DNA from: Tetragnatha versicolor
Lineage: Eukaryota > Arthropoda > Arachnida > Araneae > Tetragnathidae
NCBI GenBank assembly: GCA_024610705.1
Contig: JANDEH010000018.1
Span: forward strand, 5,529,288-5,593,287
DNA length: 64,000 nucleotides
Direction of reading: 5' to 3'
In this document: positions 24,242 to 35,639 of the stretch, one piece after another
How positions within the stretch are numbered: the stretch's first letter is position 1
Layout: every line of letters begins with the position of its first letter
Notes under the pieces: model-generated
What the model was told of the DNA's origin: nothing
The model's input: only the letters and a program-made list of their open reading frames with translations
Database searches by the model: none
Translations under genes and position numbers: made by a program

Positions 24242-24431
24242 TTAAAATTTACCGCAAACTATTTTCGTAATAAAATGGAGAAGAATCTCTAGAAGTAATG
24301 TAACTCCCGAGCAAGCGAGAGTATTCGCAGAACTAATCGGACCGAGTCTGATCTATTGCGGCGTGCGGCACACAGACACAGCATTCCTGAAGTTTTATTG
24401 TTCACGGAGCACCATTGCGGAGAATTAGCTA
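24242..24431. other. Short less AT-rich stretch
   Basis: The stretch 24295-24425 is less AT-rich than its surroundings and lies between two transposons. No ORF or motif is recognised; it may be a relic of unique DNA. Confidence 0.35.
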
Positions 24432-24886
24432 TACAAGGTGTCCCATAAATAATGGGTCACAATTCTAGGGGTATAGTAGACACCTAGACGAGTCAGAATC
24501 ACATAGGATTTGGGGGTCCCAGACCAAATCCCAGGGAGTTAAAAATGGAGCGACACCCCCAAAAAATTATTGAAAAATTCAATTTGTAGAAGAACTACTA
24601 TTGGTAAATAATTTAATTATGGTCTCAAAAATTGTGGTTTAATATGATCTTTAAAATTATCTCAAAAGTCTTCACTTTAAAATTTGTTTTATTATGAAAA
24701 AAGTTAAAAAACCACAAAAAAAAGTGAAAATTCTTCCAAAACCTCATTTTGTATTTCGAAATCCTTTCTTTTGATTTTATAATCTGAAAGATCATAATTG
24801 TAAACCCTTAAGTCCAAAGTTTCACGTAAAAACCATCAATATTAAACGCTTGAGATCCTTTCTTCTTCTTCTCGTGTCCATGGATA

Positions 24887-25269
24887 GGGAACGTACCCAT
24901 ACTACGTGACCCATTCAGGGGAGGGAGGGGGTCTTCAAAATACCACGCTCGGTCACAGGGGGGAGGGGGGGCTTAGGGTTTCCTCACGTAGTCAATTTCT
25001 TCTAGTCAATACGACAAAATTAAGCCGAATTAATTATTGAAATTTGCCATATTAAGACTAATTAAGCCAAATTAATTATTAAAATTAGACAAATTAAGCA
25101 AAATTAATTTTTTAAACTTTCTGTTTGCAAAAAATGATGGCAAACCGTATTTATGAATTACTACGTGAAAACTAGAGGGGGAGGGGGGTCTTGGCATATA
25201 CTACGGATGGTCACCAAGGGGGGGGTCAAAAATGGTAAAAAATGGGTCACGTAGTATGGGTACGTTCCC
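24887..25269 (+). mobile_element. Harbinger-type MITE, GGGAACGTACCC ends, copy 1
   Basis: The 383-bp element starts GGGAACGTACCCATACTACG and ends in the reverse complement, with ATA on both sides (24884-24886, 25270-25272). Inside are G-rich tracts and a TTAATTATT-rich core. It is full length and has no Helitron insertion, so it gives the empty reference for copy 2 at 26837. Confidence 0.85.
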
Positions 25270-25272
25270 ATA

Positions 25273-25724
25273 CGTGCACTTTAAAACTAGACACCACCGA
25301 AGGAAGGTGGCAACAATTGCGGCAGCCAATCTCGGTGCGTCCTTCGTATAGAGTGTAGTGGGTCCATTATAGTCTCTAAGCGGTACAAGTTGAAACACTG
25401 CACTTTTTGATGATGCTAAGCCACTTGGTACACTGATTCCGGGGACCATATAAATGAGTTATCGATCAGGAGTCCGCCTCAATTTCCCTTAGAATTTAAA
25501 ATATTTAACTTTTTGTGAAATTTTTAAATTCGCGTTTTACACCTTAACTATCACACTTTTCAACATGTAAGGTGACTTTTCTATACAATTTGAGGTCGTA
25601 GATTACAAATATGAAGTCGAAAGTTTCATAAAAATACTATTTGATATGTTTTTTTCAAAAAAACTAAATTTTAAAATTTAAAATCTTTAAAAACACAATG
25701 TTAAACATAAGTTGTTATCATAAA
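25273..25724. other. Inserted segment in the left arm, unknown
   Basis: About 450 bp between the MITE and the point where the left arm resumes. A minus-strand frame (25201-25449) codes an alanine- and leucine-rich 82-residue peptide that runs into the MITE. No known family is recognised. It may be captured host DNA or a lost internal part of the large element. Confidence 0.3.
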
Positions 25725-26836
25725 ATTTTTACCAGATATTAAGCTATTTGTAACTGAAAAATATCCAAAATTTCAAAGCTTTACCTTTATTATTCACCGA
25801 GATATGAGACTTTAAATTTGGAAAATTTTCAAAATGGCGGCCATGCTTGATGCGATTACTCATCGAAAACTTCCCATAACTCGGTAAATTATTGTTCAAA
25901 ATGAATTGTTAAAACCTTTTTTGAAAGATAAGTAATGCCACTACACTATTAGGACATTAAAATAGCAATTAAACTACTTTAAGTTGGTTTTAACTCTAAG
26001 ACAGATTAATACTTTGCTATGAGAAGCATTTTAAAAGCTTTAAAAAATGCTTTCTTGGTGAAAAATTATTCTAAATTTTTTATTAAATGATATAAATATG
26101 CGACAATAAACCATTTAAAGGAAAATTTTGCCTTACAAGCGCCTGGGTGCAAATGCGAAAATACCTAATAAACGCGCGCTTCAAATAAACTTTTTCTGAC
26201 GAAGAATCTCAAAAAATCTTGCTTTCTATTATGATCTTCTAACAACATTTTAGCCTTTTAACTTCAAGTTTTAAAAAATCTTCTTTTGTATCAGAAAAAA
26301 TTCTTAAAATACAATTAATTTTTCAGGTTAGAAATTACCTTTCAAATGAGTATTTTCTAGACAAACCTTTACTTAATGCGTTAAGAGGGTAGGTGCACAA
26401 CTTTAGACCAAAAAACACATTTTTTAAAAATTTCATTTCCGTTTAGTATTGCATTTTACGCTTCAAACGACACCAAAATTATTACTCTACGCGGGTTAGA
26501 AGTATTTTTAATTATTTTTTACGGAAATAATACTAATATGCAAGATTCTTACTAAATTTCCATTTTTCTCAAAACTGAATTTTTTACCATGAAAGGAACA
26601 TTTTCTCAAAATCTCTTATAGCAGACAACTTATATAACTTCGTAACATTATTAATGACGCTATGTTACATACTTTAACACAGGGGTTTCTCAAAAAAGTC
26701 CTTTAAACTAAAGTTATAGCATAAAACATCATGAAATATCAGTCTTTTTGAGAAAAAACCTAAGTTCATTCAGATCATATTTTTTAATAAAATAACCAGA
26801 CACAATAGTCCTTAAAGCTCATGTTAAAGTATGTAA

Positions 26837-27778
26837 GGGAACGTACCCATACTACGTGACCCATTTTTTGCCATTTTTGAACCCCCTCCCCCCCCCTTGG
26901 TGACCATCCGTAGTATATGCCAAGACCCCCCCCTCCCCCTCTAGTTGTCACGTAGTCTTCTATATATATAAAAATCAATGTCTGTCTGTCTGTATGTATG
27001 TATGTATGTCCTTTATAGTTTTAAACTTTTCGAACCTACATTAACTATTAAACTATACCACGTTGATCTACTCGCTCCAAGGAAGGTTTCTGAAGAATAA
27101 TAATTTAAAATCGATGCATCCTAATAACTTTTTTGGTCAATTTTATGCTCAAAAACCCATATTTCGTGCCTAACTTCATGGAATACCCCCATTGTTGTAA
27201 ATATCATAAGAGAAGATGTAACTTTAATTGTTGTAGGCATATTCTCGATTGTTGCAGTTTAAAATCCATTGTTGTAACATAAACATAAAAGTGGCTCCTT
27301 TATTTAACTATTTCCACATTTGGACTGGCGAAGTCCATCTGTAACACACCAGAATAATCTTCTTTAAAAATGGACTGGCGAAGCCCATCTGTAACGCACC
27401 AGATGATATTTATAAAAAAAAATAAAACCCGGGCGAAGCCCGGGTCTAGCGCGTCAGCGCTACTGCGCCCGGGCAAAGCCGGGTCTAGCGCTTTAGCGCT
27501 AGTAATTCATAAATACGGTTTGTCATCATTTTTTGCAAACAGAAAGTTTAAAAAAATTAATTTTGCTTAATTTGTCTAATTTTAATAATTAATTTGGCTT
27601 TATTAGTCTTAATTTGGCAAATTTCAATAATTAATTAGGCTAAATTTTGTCGTATTGACTAGAAAAAATCGACTACGTGACGAAACCCTCAGCCCCCCCT
27701 CCCCCCTGTGACCGAGCGTGGTATTTTGAAGAACCCCCTCCCTCCCATAAATGGGTCACGTGGTATGGGTACGTTCCC
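26837..27778 (-). mobile_element. Harbinger-type MITE, copy 2, split by a Helitron
   Basis: Same ends as copy 1 but in opposite orientation, with TAA on both sides (26834-26836, 27779-27781). The inner sequence matches the reverse complement of copy 1 except for an insertion at 26956-27502. Its right TAA is shared with the next MITE. Confidence 0.85.
26956..27502 (+). mobile_element. Non-autonomous Helitron, copy 1
   Basis: The insert begins TCTTCTATATATATAAAA, has a GTCT/GTAT microsatellite at 26980-27008 and two copies of a GGACTGGCGAAGYCCATCTG unit. It ends with GC-rich hairpins and AGCGCTTTAGCGCTAG (CTAG 27499-27502) followed by T. The shared 5' end with copy 2 begins TCTATATATA at 26959; three extra bases precede it. 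No Rep/helicase gene is present. Confidence 0.85.
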
Positions 27779-27781
27779 TAA

Positions 27782-28182
27782 GGGGCCATTCATTAATTAC
27801 GTAAGGATGATTTTGGCAATTTTTGACCCCCCTACCCCCATGCAAGGGTACGTAAGATTTTTCAAACCCCTCCCTCCTATTCTTACGTAAGATTCCATTT
27901 AGTTTTTTTCAAAATAATAAAATGTTAGCGCACAAAATGATTTACAAAAAAAGGTCGAAAAAAAACTAATAAAGATTTCTCTTTTTGCTTTTGTTTTGTT
28001 TCGACTTTTGACAACTGGAAGATGGATTCAACAGTTTTATTTAATTGGTATTTGTTTACATTAACTTGGAAAATCTTACGTAAGAATTGGTTTGACCCCC
28101 CACCCCCCCAAGTGAGGGTATGTAGAGATTTTTCCAACCCCCCCTCCCCCTCGGGACCCTTACGTAATTAATGAATGACCCC
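27782..28182. mobile_element. Harbinger-type MITE, GGGGCCATTCATTAATTACG ends
   Basis: The 401-bp element has ends GGGGCCATTCATTAATTACG and, inverted, CGTAATTAATGAATGACCCC. TAA flanks it on both sides (27779-27781, 28183-28185). The left TAA is the right target duplication of the preceding MITE. Confidence 0.85.
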
Positions 28183-28570
28183 TAATACAGTTCAGGAAAT
28201 ACTCAGAAAAAAATTTGGGAGCTTTAATTCAGTAGATTTTTTTAAAAATGTACCTTAAAAATCATCCTTTTTAACATTACGGAGTGGATTTAGAAACGTC
28301 ACCTATCCCCTTAAAACATGAAATATCAAAATATATTAGAATATGTTATATACATTTGAACTTACCAAACACTTTTTAACAATTAGTAATCGTTGTGTAT
28401 TTGAAAATCGAGTAAGGGTAATGCATCTAATCATTTACTATATGATAATAGATAACACCATTTAAACTTTAAGCATTTAGTTTTTAATCAGTATATAAAA
28501 CAAATTGAGATTGTAAGCGTCCTGCTAGTTTTCAACAAGACTACTTAAATTATACCAGCCTTATAATGAA

Positions 28571-29135
28571 CTAGCGCTAAAGCGCTAGACCCGGCTTTGC
28601 CCGGGCGCAGTAGCGCTGACGCGCTAGACCCGGGCTTCGCCCGGGTTTTATTTTTTTTTATAAATATCATCTGGTGCGTTACAGATGGGCTTCGCCAGTC
28701 CATTTTTAAAGAAGATTATTCTGGTGTGTTACAGATGGTCTTCGCCAGTCCATTTAAAAAAAATTCTTCTGGTGTGTTAGAGATGGGCTTCGCCAGTCCA
28801 AATGTGGAAATAGTTAAATAAAGGAGCCACTTTTATGTTTATGTTACAACAATGGATTTTAAACTGCAACAATCGAGAATATGCCTACAACAATTAAAGT
28901 TACATCTTCTCTTATGATATTTACAACAATGGGGGTATTCCATGAAGTTAGGCACGAAATATGGGTTTTTGAGCATAAAATTGACCAAAAAAGTTATTAG
29001 GATGCATCGATTTTAAATTATTATTCTTCAGAAACCTTCCTTGGAGCGAGTAGATCAACGTGGTATAGTTTAATAGTTAATGTAGGTTCGAAAAGTTTAA
29101 AACTATAAAGGACATACATACATACATACAGACAT

Positions 29136-29174
<39 letters not shown>

Positions 29175-29194
29175 TTGATTTTTATATATATAGA
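28571..29194 (-). mobile_element. Non-autonomous Helitron, copy 2
   Basis: On the minus strand it starts TCTATATATATAAAAATC directly after a host A and ends CTAG (28571-28574) directly before a host T. That is the textbook Helitron A|T insertion. It matches copy 1 along its length but has three copies of the GGACTGGCGAAG unit instead of two and a longer tetranucleotide tract (GACA/CATA, about 29111-29173). The ORF across that tract is an artefact. Confidence 0.9.
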
Positions 29195-29772
29195 TAATAG
29201 TATTTTCAACTTAGTAGAAACTTATAGTACTTTCAAGTGCTTGTTTACTTACCTACAACTTTATTATTAGTTTCAATATCTTTACATTTACTAGAAATTA
29301 AGAATATCGGGAAAGTAATATGCATCCAAATATTTCATTAATAATCACCATACCCATATTTGGATTTGATATGTTAATAAGTAAGGTTTTTTTCTTTTTT
29401 TAAATGATAGTCGTAGACAATATATTTTTCCTGTAAAAAACATATTAAATGTTTACCATGATCGATCAATAATTTTTTTCTTTTAAAGAACGTATGAGAA
29501 TTGGTATATTTTCTATATTAGCTAGATTTTAAAAAATAAAGCATGTACATTGCCTATACTCCTTTCAGTAGGTAATTACAACACTAAGAAAAGAATTTCA
29601 TTAATTATATAAACAGTTAAAGGTATTAGATAGCCTTTTAAGGATTTCAAATTATTTTATTTATTCTTTTGGCACAAATTCCAAAGTATTTGATTAAATT
29701 CTTGAATTTAACGTAAAAGGATAAATAGGTTTTCCTCTGAATTTTGGCATTCACCTCTACAATTCAGGCATA

Positions 29773-30060
29773 TTAGTGTACAACTGTACATGGTATTCCT
29801 GAAAACTTGCAGGAACACCTTGAGAGATATTTTTTCTCACATCCACATTTTAGAAGTTCTCGACAAGAAAGCCAAATTGCTGATTTAGTCAGCCATTTAG
29901 GGCTCCACACATCGTTTTCTTTCTTTCTCCAACCCCAATTTTCTGGTGAAGGTAAGATGGTAATAATTCGGCCAGATTGACCCCAAATGTGCCCAGCTTG
30001 ATACATGGCCCGAAGTGTGTGGAGTTTCAGTGCGTCTGAAGTTGGTGATTGTGATTTTGT
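29773..30060 (-). pseudogene. Fragment of PIN/Cys-tail transposon protein
   Basis: The minus-strand frame is open from about 30060 to 29773. In order it carries PTSDALKLHTLRAMYQAGHIWG, split here as PTSDALKLHTLR and AMYQAGHIWG, then LPSPENWGW and a cysteine-rich end CRELLKCGCEKK...CSC...PCT. I recall this arrangement from the C-terminal part of uncharacterised proteins linked to transposons in arthropods and cnidarians. The same family is encoded at 50705-51928. The N-terminal part is not recognisable next to it, because the right inverted arm begins there. It is probably a truncated copy. Confidence 0.6.
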
Positions 30061-31289
30061 TTTTGAAGTTTTGAGATTCTTTGACAGAAAAGTTTATTTG
30101 AAGCGCGCGTTTATTAGGTATTTTCGCGTTTGCACTCAGGCACTTGTAAGGCAAAATTTTCCTTTAAATGGTTTATTGTCGCATATTTATATCAGGGTGA
30201 ACATTTAATAAAAATTTAGAATAATTTTTCACCAAGAAAGCATTTTTTAAAGCTTTTAAAATGCTTCTCATAGTAAAGTATTAATCTGTCTGAGAGTTTA
30301 TTTAAAACCTACTTAAAGTGGTTTAACTGCTATTTTAATTTCCTAATAGTGTAGTGGCATTACTTATCTTTCAAAAAAGGTTTTAACTATTCATTTTGAA
30401 CAATAATTTACCGAGTTATGGGAAGTTTTCGATGAGTAATCGCATCAAGCATCGGCGCCATTTTGAAAATTTTCCAAATTTAAAGTCTCATATCTCGGTG
30501 AATAATAAGGGTAAAGCTTTGAAATTTTGGATATTTTTCAGTTACAAATAGCTTAATATCTGGTAAAAATGATGGTTTTTATGTGACACTTTGGACTTAA
30601 GGGTTTTCAACTATGATCTTCCAGTTAATTAAATCAAAAGAAATGATTTCGAAACACAAAATGAGGTTTTGGAAGAATTTTCACATTTTTTTGTAGTTTT
30701 TTAACTTTTTTCTTTTGAGATAATTTTAAAGATCGTATTAAAGCACAATTTTGGAGACCATAATTAAATTTTTACCAATAGTAGTTCTTCTACAAATTGA
30801 ATTTTTCAATAATTTTTTTGGGGTGTCGCTCCATTTTTAACCCCCTGGGATTTGGTCTGGGACCCCCAAATCCTATGTGATTCTGACTCTTCTAGGTGTC
30901 CCATTATGAAGTGAAGTGTGACCCATTATTTATGGGACACCCTGTATAATGATAATATACAGGGTGTTTCAGATAAGTGGTACAATATTTTAAGGGGAGA
31001 TAGAGGACATCTGGACGAGTCAGAAAAGTTAACAAAAAAGAAAAGTTAACAGAAAAGTTAATTAAAATCCTGTATAATTAATCACGGGATCTATATGGAC
31101 CGTTTTTAAGTAATATTGAGATATTTTTTTCCAAATTTTTTCTGTTTTTTTATGGGGATCATGCGGTTAAATGAAGAAATCATTTTAAAATTATGATGCT
31201 TGACAAGTGGATGGATTTTAATACCTTTTATCTGGTGAATTAAGGAGTAATAAAATGTATTGAAAATTTTAAAAAGAAAGCTATAACTC

Positions 31290-31323
31290 CACTCGTGCAA
31301 GGCCGGGCATACATATCAGCTAG
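31290..31323 (+). mobile_element. Helitron 3' terminus
   Basis: CGTGCAAGGCCGGGCATACA then ATCAGCTAG followed by T. It matches the terminus at 14705 in the other orientation. No matching 5' TC end was found upstream, so it may be a 5'-truncated copy. Confidence 0.55.
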
Positions 31324-32099
31324 TTAATAACAAAAAAACTAAGGAGACAGCCAAGTTCCGTCTTTATATCGAATATTGCGATTGAATCGATTTCAGAATC
31401 GAATGAAACTGAATTTTTCGTGATCTAATCGCCAACGACAATATAAGTTACAAGCCAAATTGATCGGTGTTATATATTTTGAATTAGAATGAAAAATGGA
31501 TATTTTCTGATCCTTTACTTACACTGTTTCTTTCATATACACAATAAATTTTTTCAACGCAATAGCATTACGTTAAATTTATTTTTTTTTCTTTCTTTAG
31601 AAAAGATATCAATCTACTTTAGGAACTAATTTTACTATTCTTAGGAATTTTCCGATTTCTTTTCTCTAGTTATTTAGTTACTTTAAGGGGTCAACCTCGA
31701 AATCGCGTATGGCTTAAATGTTTTGATGGTTTCTGGTAGAGTCAATAGTGTAGATTTCAAAACCGGTTGATGCCACTCTCCAAATGTTAATCATCTTTTA
31801 AAATTGAAAAAATTAAAAAATAACCAAAAAAATTTTCAAAATACAATAAATAGCAATCGAGACTTATGATACATTTTTATACGCTATCTTTCAGTGCTGA
31901 ATAGGAATATTCCATTTAAATTTTTAAAAAATTAAAATATCAATTTTTTAAAAATTAATTGAAAATTTGGAAAGTTGAAAAAATTTAAGCACCGCATAAA
32001 ACCACAAAATAATTGCGATGGAAGTAACTTAAACGGTTTTCTATTAGAAATGACTTAAGTAATAACATACTAAAAATGGAAGAAAATCGAACTGTAAAA
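31324..32099. other. No recognised feature
   Basis: AT-rich DNA leading into the hairpin at 32100. No gene or paired terminus was identified. Confidence 0.4.
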
Positions 32100-32880
32100 A
32101 ATTTAATTTTTTTCAAATTTTTAAAATTATTTGGCCTCAAAATCGACTTTTTTTAAATTCTTGTAAAACAAGTTTGAGGCTGATTCCAAGGTAATGCTTT
32201 CTTGGATATTGTAGTTAGATAGCTACATAGCATAAAGAAACCACAATTGAAAAAAATTTCTGAAAATTAAAATTTTTGAATTTTTTAAATTTTTAATTTT
32301 TCAAATTTTGAAGTACAGACATGTGATACATGTCTATTGGCTATATATTAGTGCTGTTTACGAATATTAGGTCAATTTTTCAATAAAATTTAGAATAAAT
32401 GTGGAAAAATTGAAGCATATAAAACAAAAGTAATAAGAAAAATGCTTCAATTTTTACACACTTTTTCTAAACTTTATTGGAAAATTGATCTAATATTCGT
32501 AAACGGCACTGAAAAATAGCCTTTAGACATGTATCATATGCCTGTAATTCAAAATTTAAAATTTTTCATAAATTTGAATCTTTTGAAAAAAATTTGGTCT
32601 TTTTAAAATTTAATTAATTTTTAAATGATTTTGTACCAAAAATTTTTAAAATATTTTATGTTTCACATGATTGGTGGATTTTACTTATATTTTCAAAGTT
32701 CAACTTAATAAATAAATTAATTAATGATTTAATCAACAATTGGGGTTTTTTATGTTATATAGCTATCTAACTACAATATCCATGAAAGCATTACCTTGGC
32801 ATCAGCCTCAAACTCTTTTTACAAGATTTTTTTAAAAAGTCGAATTGAGGCCAAAAAATCTGAAAATTAAAAAAAAAATT
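32100..32880. repeat. Large imperfect hairpin
   Basis: The arms fold around a loop at about 32420-32441. Inner pairs include TGAAGCAT/ATGCTTCA and CGAATATTAG/CTAATATTCG. Outer pairs include AGTTTGAGGCTGATTCCAAG with its inverse near 32805. The right arm is longer by about 120 bp. No terminal duplication was found, so I call it an inverted repeat and not a defined transposon. Confidence 0.75.
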
Positions 32881-33592
32881 AAACTTTTTTCGAAGCTTTT
32901 ATGGAAAGTTTGTTTCAAAAATACCATTACACTAAAAGAACAAATATTGCAAGTTTTATAACTCACCCCACGGGTTAAAAAGTGGTCCAATTTTGTTCAA
33001 ATTTATGGGGGGAGTAGTATGGATACTGCTGTACCTCATGCAGTAATTTTTTTTCATTCTATTATGTTTTGTTTAGTAAAACGGGCCTTAGGAAAACCGC
33101 CTCTTGTAACGCTCTCACACCACATTAGGGGTTATGCTTGTCTAGGTCCCCTCTTCCTCTACCACCCCTCAAAGTTTGTCCACGGTGTTTCCGAACACCC
33201 TGTATAAATATAGCATTAGATTCATTCAATACTAGTCTCTACCTCTTGACTGGCAATGAAATGAAAGGGCTTCAGTCAGCTAGGAGGAAAGGTAAAGAAA
33301 GAAAAGGATGAAAATAAATTCAATAGTCAAGTAATGTTAAAAGGTTATTTATGGAATCACCAGTGAGTAGTAAAACAATGGGAAAGAAAGATAAGAGAAA
33401 GTTCAGAGAGAAAAGGACAGAAAATAAAAAAGATAAAAGGAAATTACAGAGATAATTAAAATAAGTAAACCACGAGAAGATCACGAAAGAAAAGATGGGA
33501 AGAATAAATGAGAAAATAAAATGACAGAAAACTATAAAAGAAGCTGTTACATAAAAAGGGTGAAATAATGTAAGTTGAAAATGTATCATTCA
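32881..33592. other. No gene seen; solo ACACCCTGTATA end
   Basis: Contains CCGAACACCCTGTATAAATA at about 33191-33210, a solo terminus of the ACAGGGTGT group. The purine-rich 33290-33560 segment gives a minus-strand frame of phenylalanine- and leucine-rich low complexity, which I do not regard as a gene. Confidence 0.4.
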
Positions 33593-35197
33593 TCTATAAT
33601 AATAAAAGAGCTTTACGGTTCATTCACCGATTCATCGGTTCACCTATCAACGCACAGCAAAATCTACCGGGGCTAAAGAGTCGAAACTTGGTGTGTTGGA
33701 AGACTTTACAGTGTATACGCGCACTAAGAAGGGATTTTTTGAAATTCTTTTTTTCTGACCCACAGGGGTGCTTGGAGTGTTTTCTACGTTTTTGAGACTA
33801 GCACCGTCCTAAATGACCCTAGATCTTCGTAACTTCGCAGGAAGGTACCTATTCACAATATCTAGAAAGGCATTTTTCAAATTTTTGATATTCGAATTTT
33901 AAGGGGTCTAAAAATTTCCAAAACCCTATTTTACTGAGAATAAACAAAGTTTTACATTTTAGAAGAAAAACATACTAATAATTTGATATTTCGAAGCGAC
34001 CGGTTGGTAATATCTTCTTAAGAATATTTCAAAGAAAGTAATTTCTGGATTTTTCGATATTCCATTCTGGAGGGGGTGCACGGGGGTTTGAATATTTACT
34101 CCCGTTTTTAGTTTTTGCATTCTATCACCCACCTTATTAATGCGATTGGTATGAAATTTTAGCATGTTGTTCCTCACACAATCGGGAAGGTTTTCAAAAA
34201 AGAATTTTTGAATTCAAAACAATTCTAAGCTGTCTTTTTTGGCCCTTTTCTAAATTCTTATGCGTAGTTTCAATGTTAAATTGATAACGGTTATTGCTCC
34301 TTCCAAGTGACGCAAAACCTCTATTGTTAGAAATATTTATTTAAAAATATTTTATAGCGAGTAGAATTTTTTTAAAAATATGACAGAAATGATTTGTGAT
34401 AAAATCAATTTTTTTACAATAAATTAAAACTATTTAACCGAAAATATTTAATTTTTTTCCATTCAATAAAAATTTAAAATAACAATATTTCATCAGAAGA
34501 ATTTTCGTTAGTTGATGTCAATAATTCAAATGATGTCTACTTTTATTTCATGTTTGAAGGCGATTTCTTTAATGAATGAGTTGGTAATAAATCAACCAAG
34601 GGGGGTTCAGGGGGTCTCCCCCTGACCTTTTTTTAATTTTGATTTTAAAAACCGGTTATTAACACTTTATTTGAAAAAGTTTTTTTGTTTTGTTTTATAT
34701 TTCAGGAAAGAATTTATTTTTATTTGTTTTGAATTTTATGAAAACAGCGGGATGAAGGGGGGGGAATTAAATATTAATCGCTGTTCAATAATAGACCTTT
34801 ACTTTTATTTTGAAGTGAAGGTGGAAGAAAATTTGCCACAACAAGCATTACCAATTGGAGAAATGGATGGAGTGAACAAAGGATATTAAAGAGAACAAAG
34901 ATATAACACCTTGAAATAAGGGGGTTAAGAGAGTCTCCCACCAACTTTTTCTAATTTGAAAATATCAGTCTTAAAAATGAGGATTTCACACACTGGTTCT
35001 AAACAGGTGGTAATTTTAAATTTTTTAAATCTTAAGGAATTATAGCATCAAAAAAGAACCCCAGCGGGAAGGCAGTTGACCATAATGCCTTTAAATGATG
35101 CCCTGGAAAAGAATATAACGAAGAAACTAATTCTTATTTATTTTAACACAGTTTGAAAAGCCTGTTCCCCCCGAGCGACGGCGGGTATATCAGCTAG
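33593..35197 (+). mobile_element. Helitron, non-autonomous, 1.6 kb
   Basis: It starts TCTATAATAATAAAAGAG directly after A (33592) and ends GGGTATATCAGCTAG directly before T (35198). A GC-rich CCCCGAGCGACGGCGGG segment just before the end can form a small hairpin. These are the standard Helitron terminal features. No Rep/helicase coding sequence is visible; internal frames are short and AT-rich. Confidence 0.75.
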
Positions 35198-35639
35198 TTT
35201 TGTGACATATACCAATTATTATTAAGCCCCTGACATATTTTGAAAATGTGTTTAAATCATGGTTACATTTAAAAAAAGTTTAAAACGCATTCCGTCTTTT
35301 CAAAATGGCCATTTCGAGTTATGGGCCTTTTTTTAATAAACGGCCACAACGAGTTCTGTCATTTTTCAAATACCACAACGCGTTCTGAGCGTTTTCATTT
35401 AAGGCGACCACAAACAATCCAAATTTCGGGTTGTAGGCGTTTCGCAAATGCTACAAAGCACTGCGGTAGTTTTTTTTTCTCTCAGGGAAGCGAATTTGGT
35501 CTTTGATCCTAACATAATGCAAAACACGTGACTGAAAACAACTACACTGTGTTTGAAAACGCATTTAAAAGAATATGATAGTATGGGGATGAAACCTAAC
35601 AAAATAGAGTGTTATTAATAAACAAATGTTGGCCACCTA
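35198..35639. other. Short repeats, no gene
   Basis: Two CCACAACGMGTTCTG copies (about 35342-35390) within otherwise unrecognised sequence. Confidence 0.4.

Larger units (their letters stand above)
24432..30946. mobile_element. 6.5-kb inverted-repeat structure, TACARGGTGTCCC ends
   Basis: The outer ends TACAAGGTGTCCCATAAATA and its reverse complement near 30946 are flanked by TA (24430-24431, 30947-30948). The left arm is 24432-24841 plus 25725-26215. The right arm is continuous, about 30060-30946. The left-arm break therefore marks about 880 bp inserted at 24842-25724. The central part carries three MITEs, two Helitron copies and a fragment of a transposon protein next to the right arm. Whether the whole is one transposon or two converging copies is not certain. 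Confidence 0.75.

Noticed and set aside
29021..29209. Open frame with repeated CLSV residues
   Set aside because: It is the translation of a GACA tetranucleotide tract in a Helitron.
33320..33589. 89-codon minus-strand frame rich in F and L
   Set aside because: It comes from purine-rich low-complexity DNA and only looks like a membrane protein.
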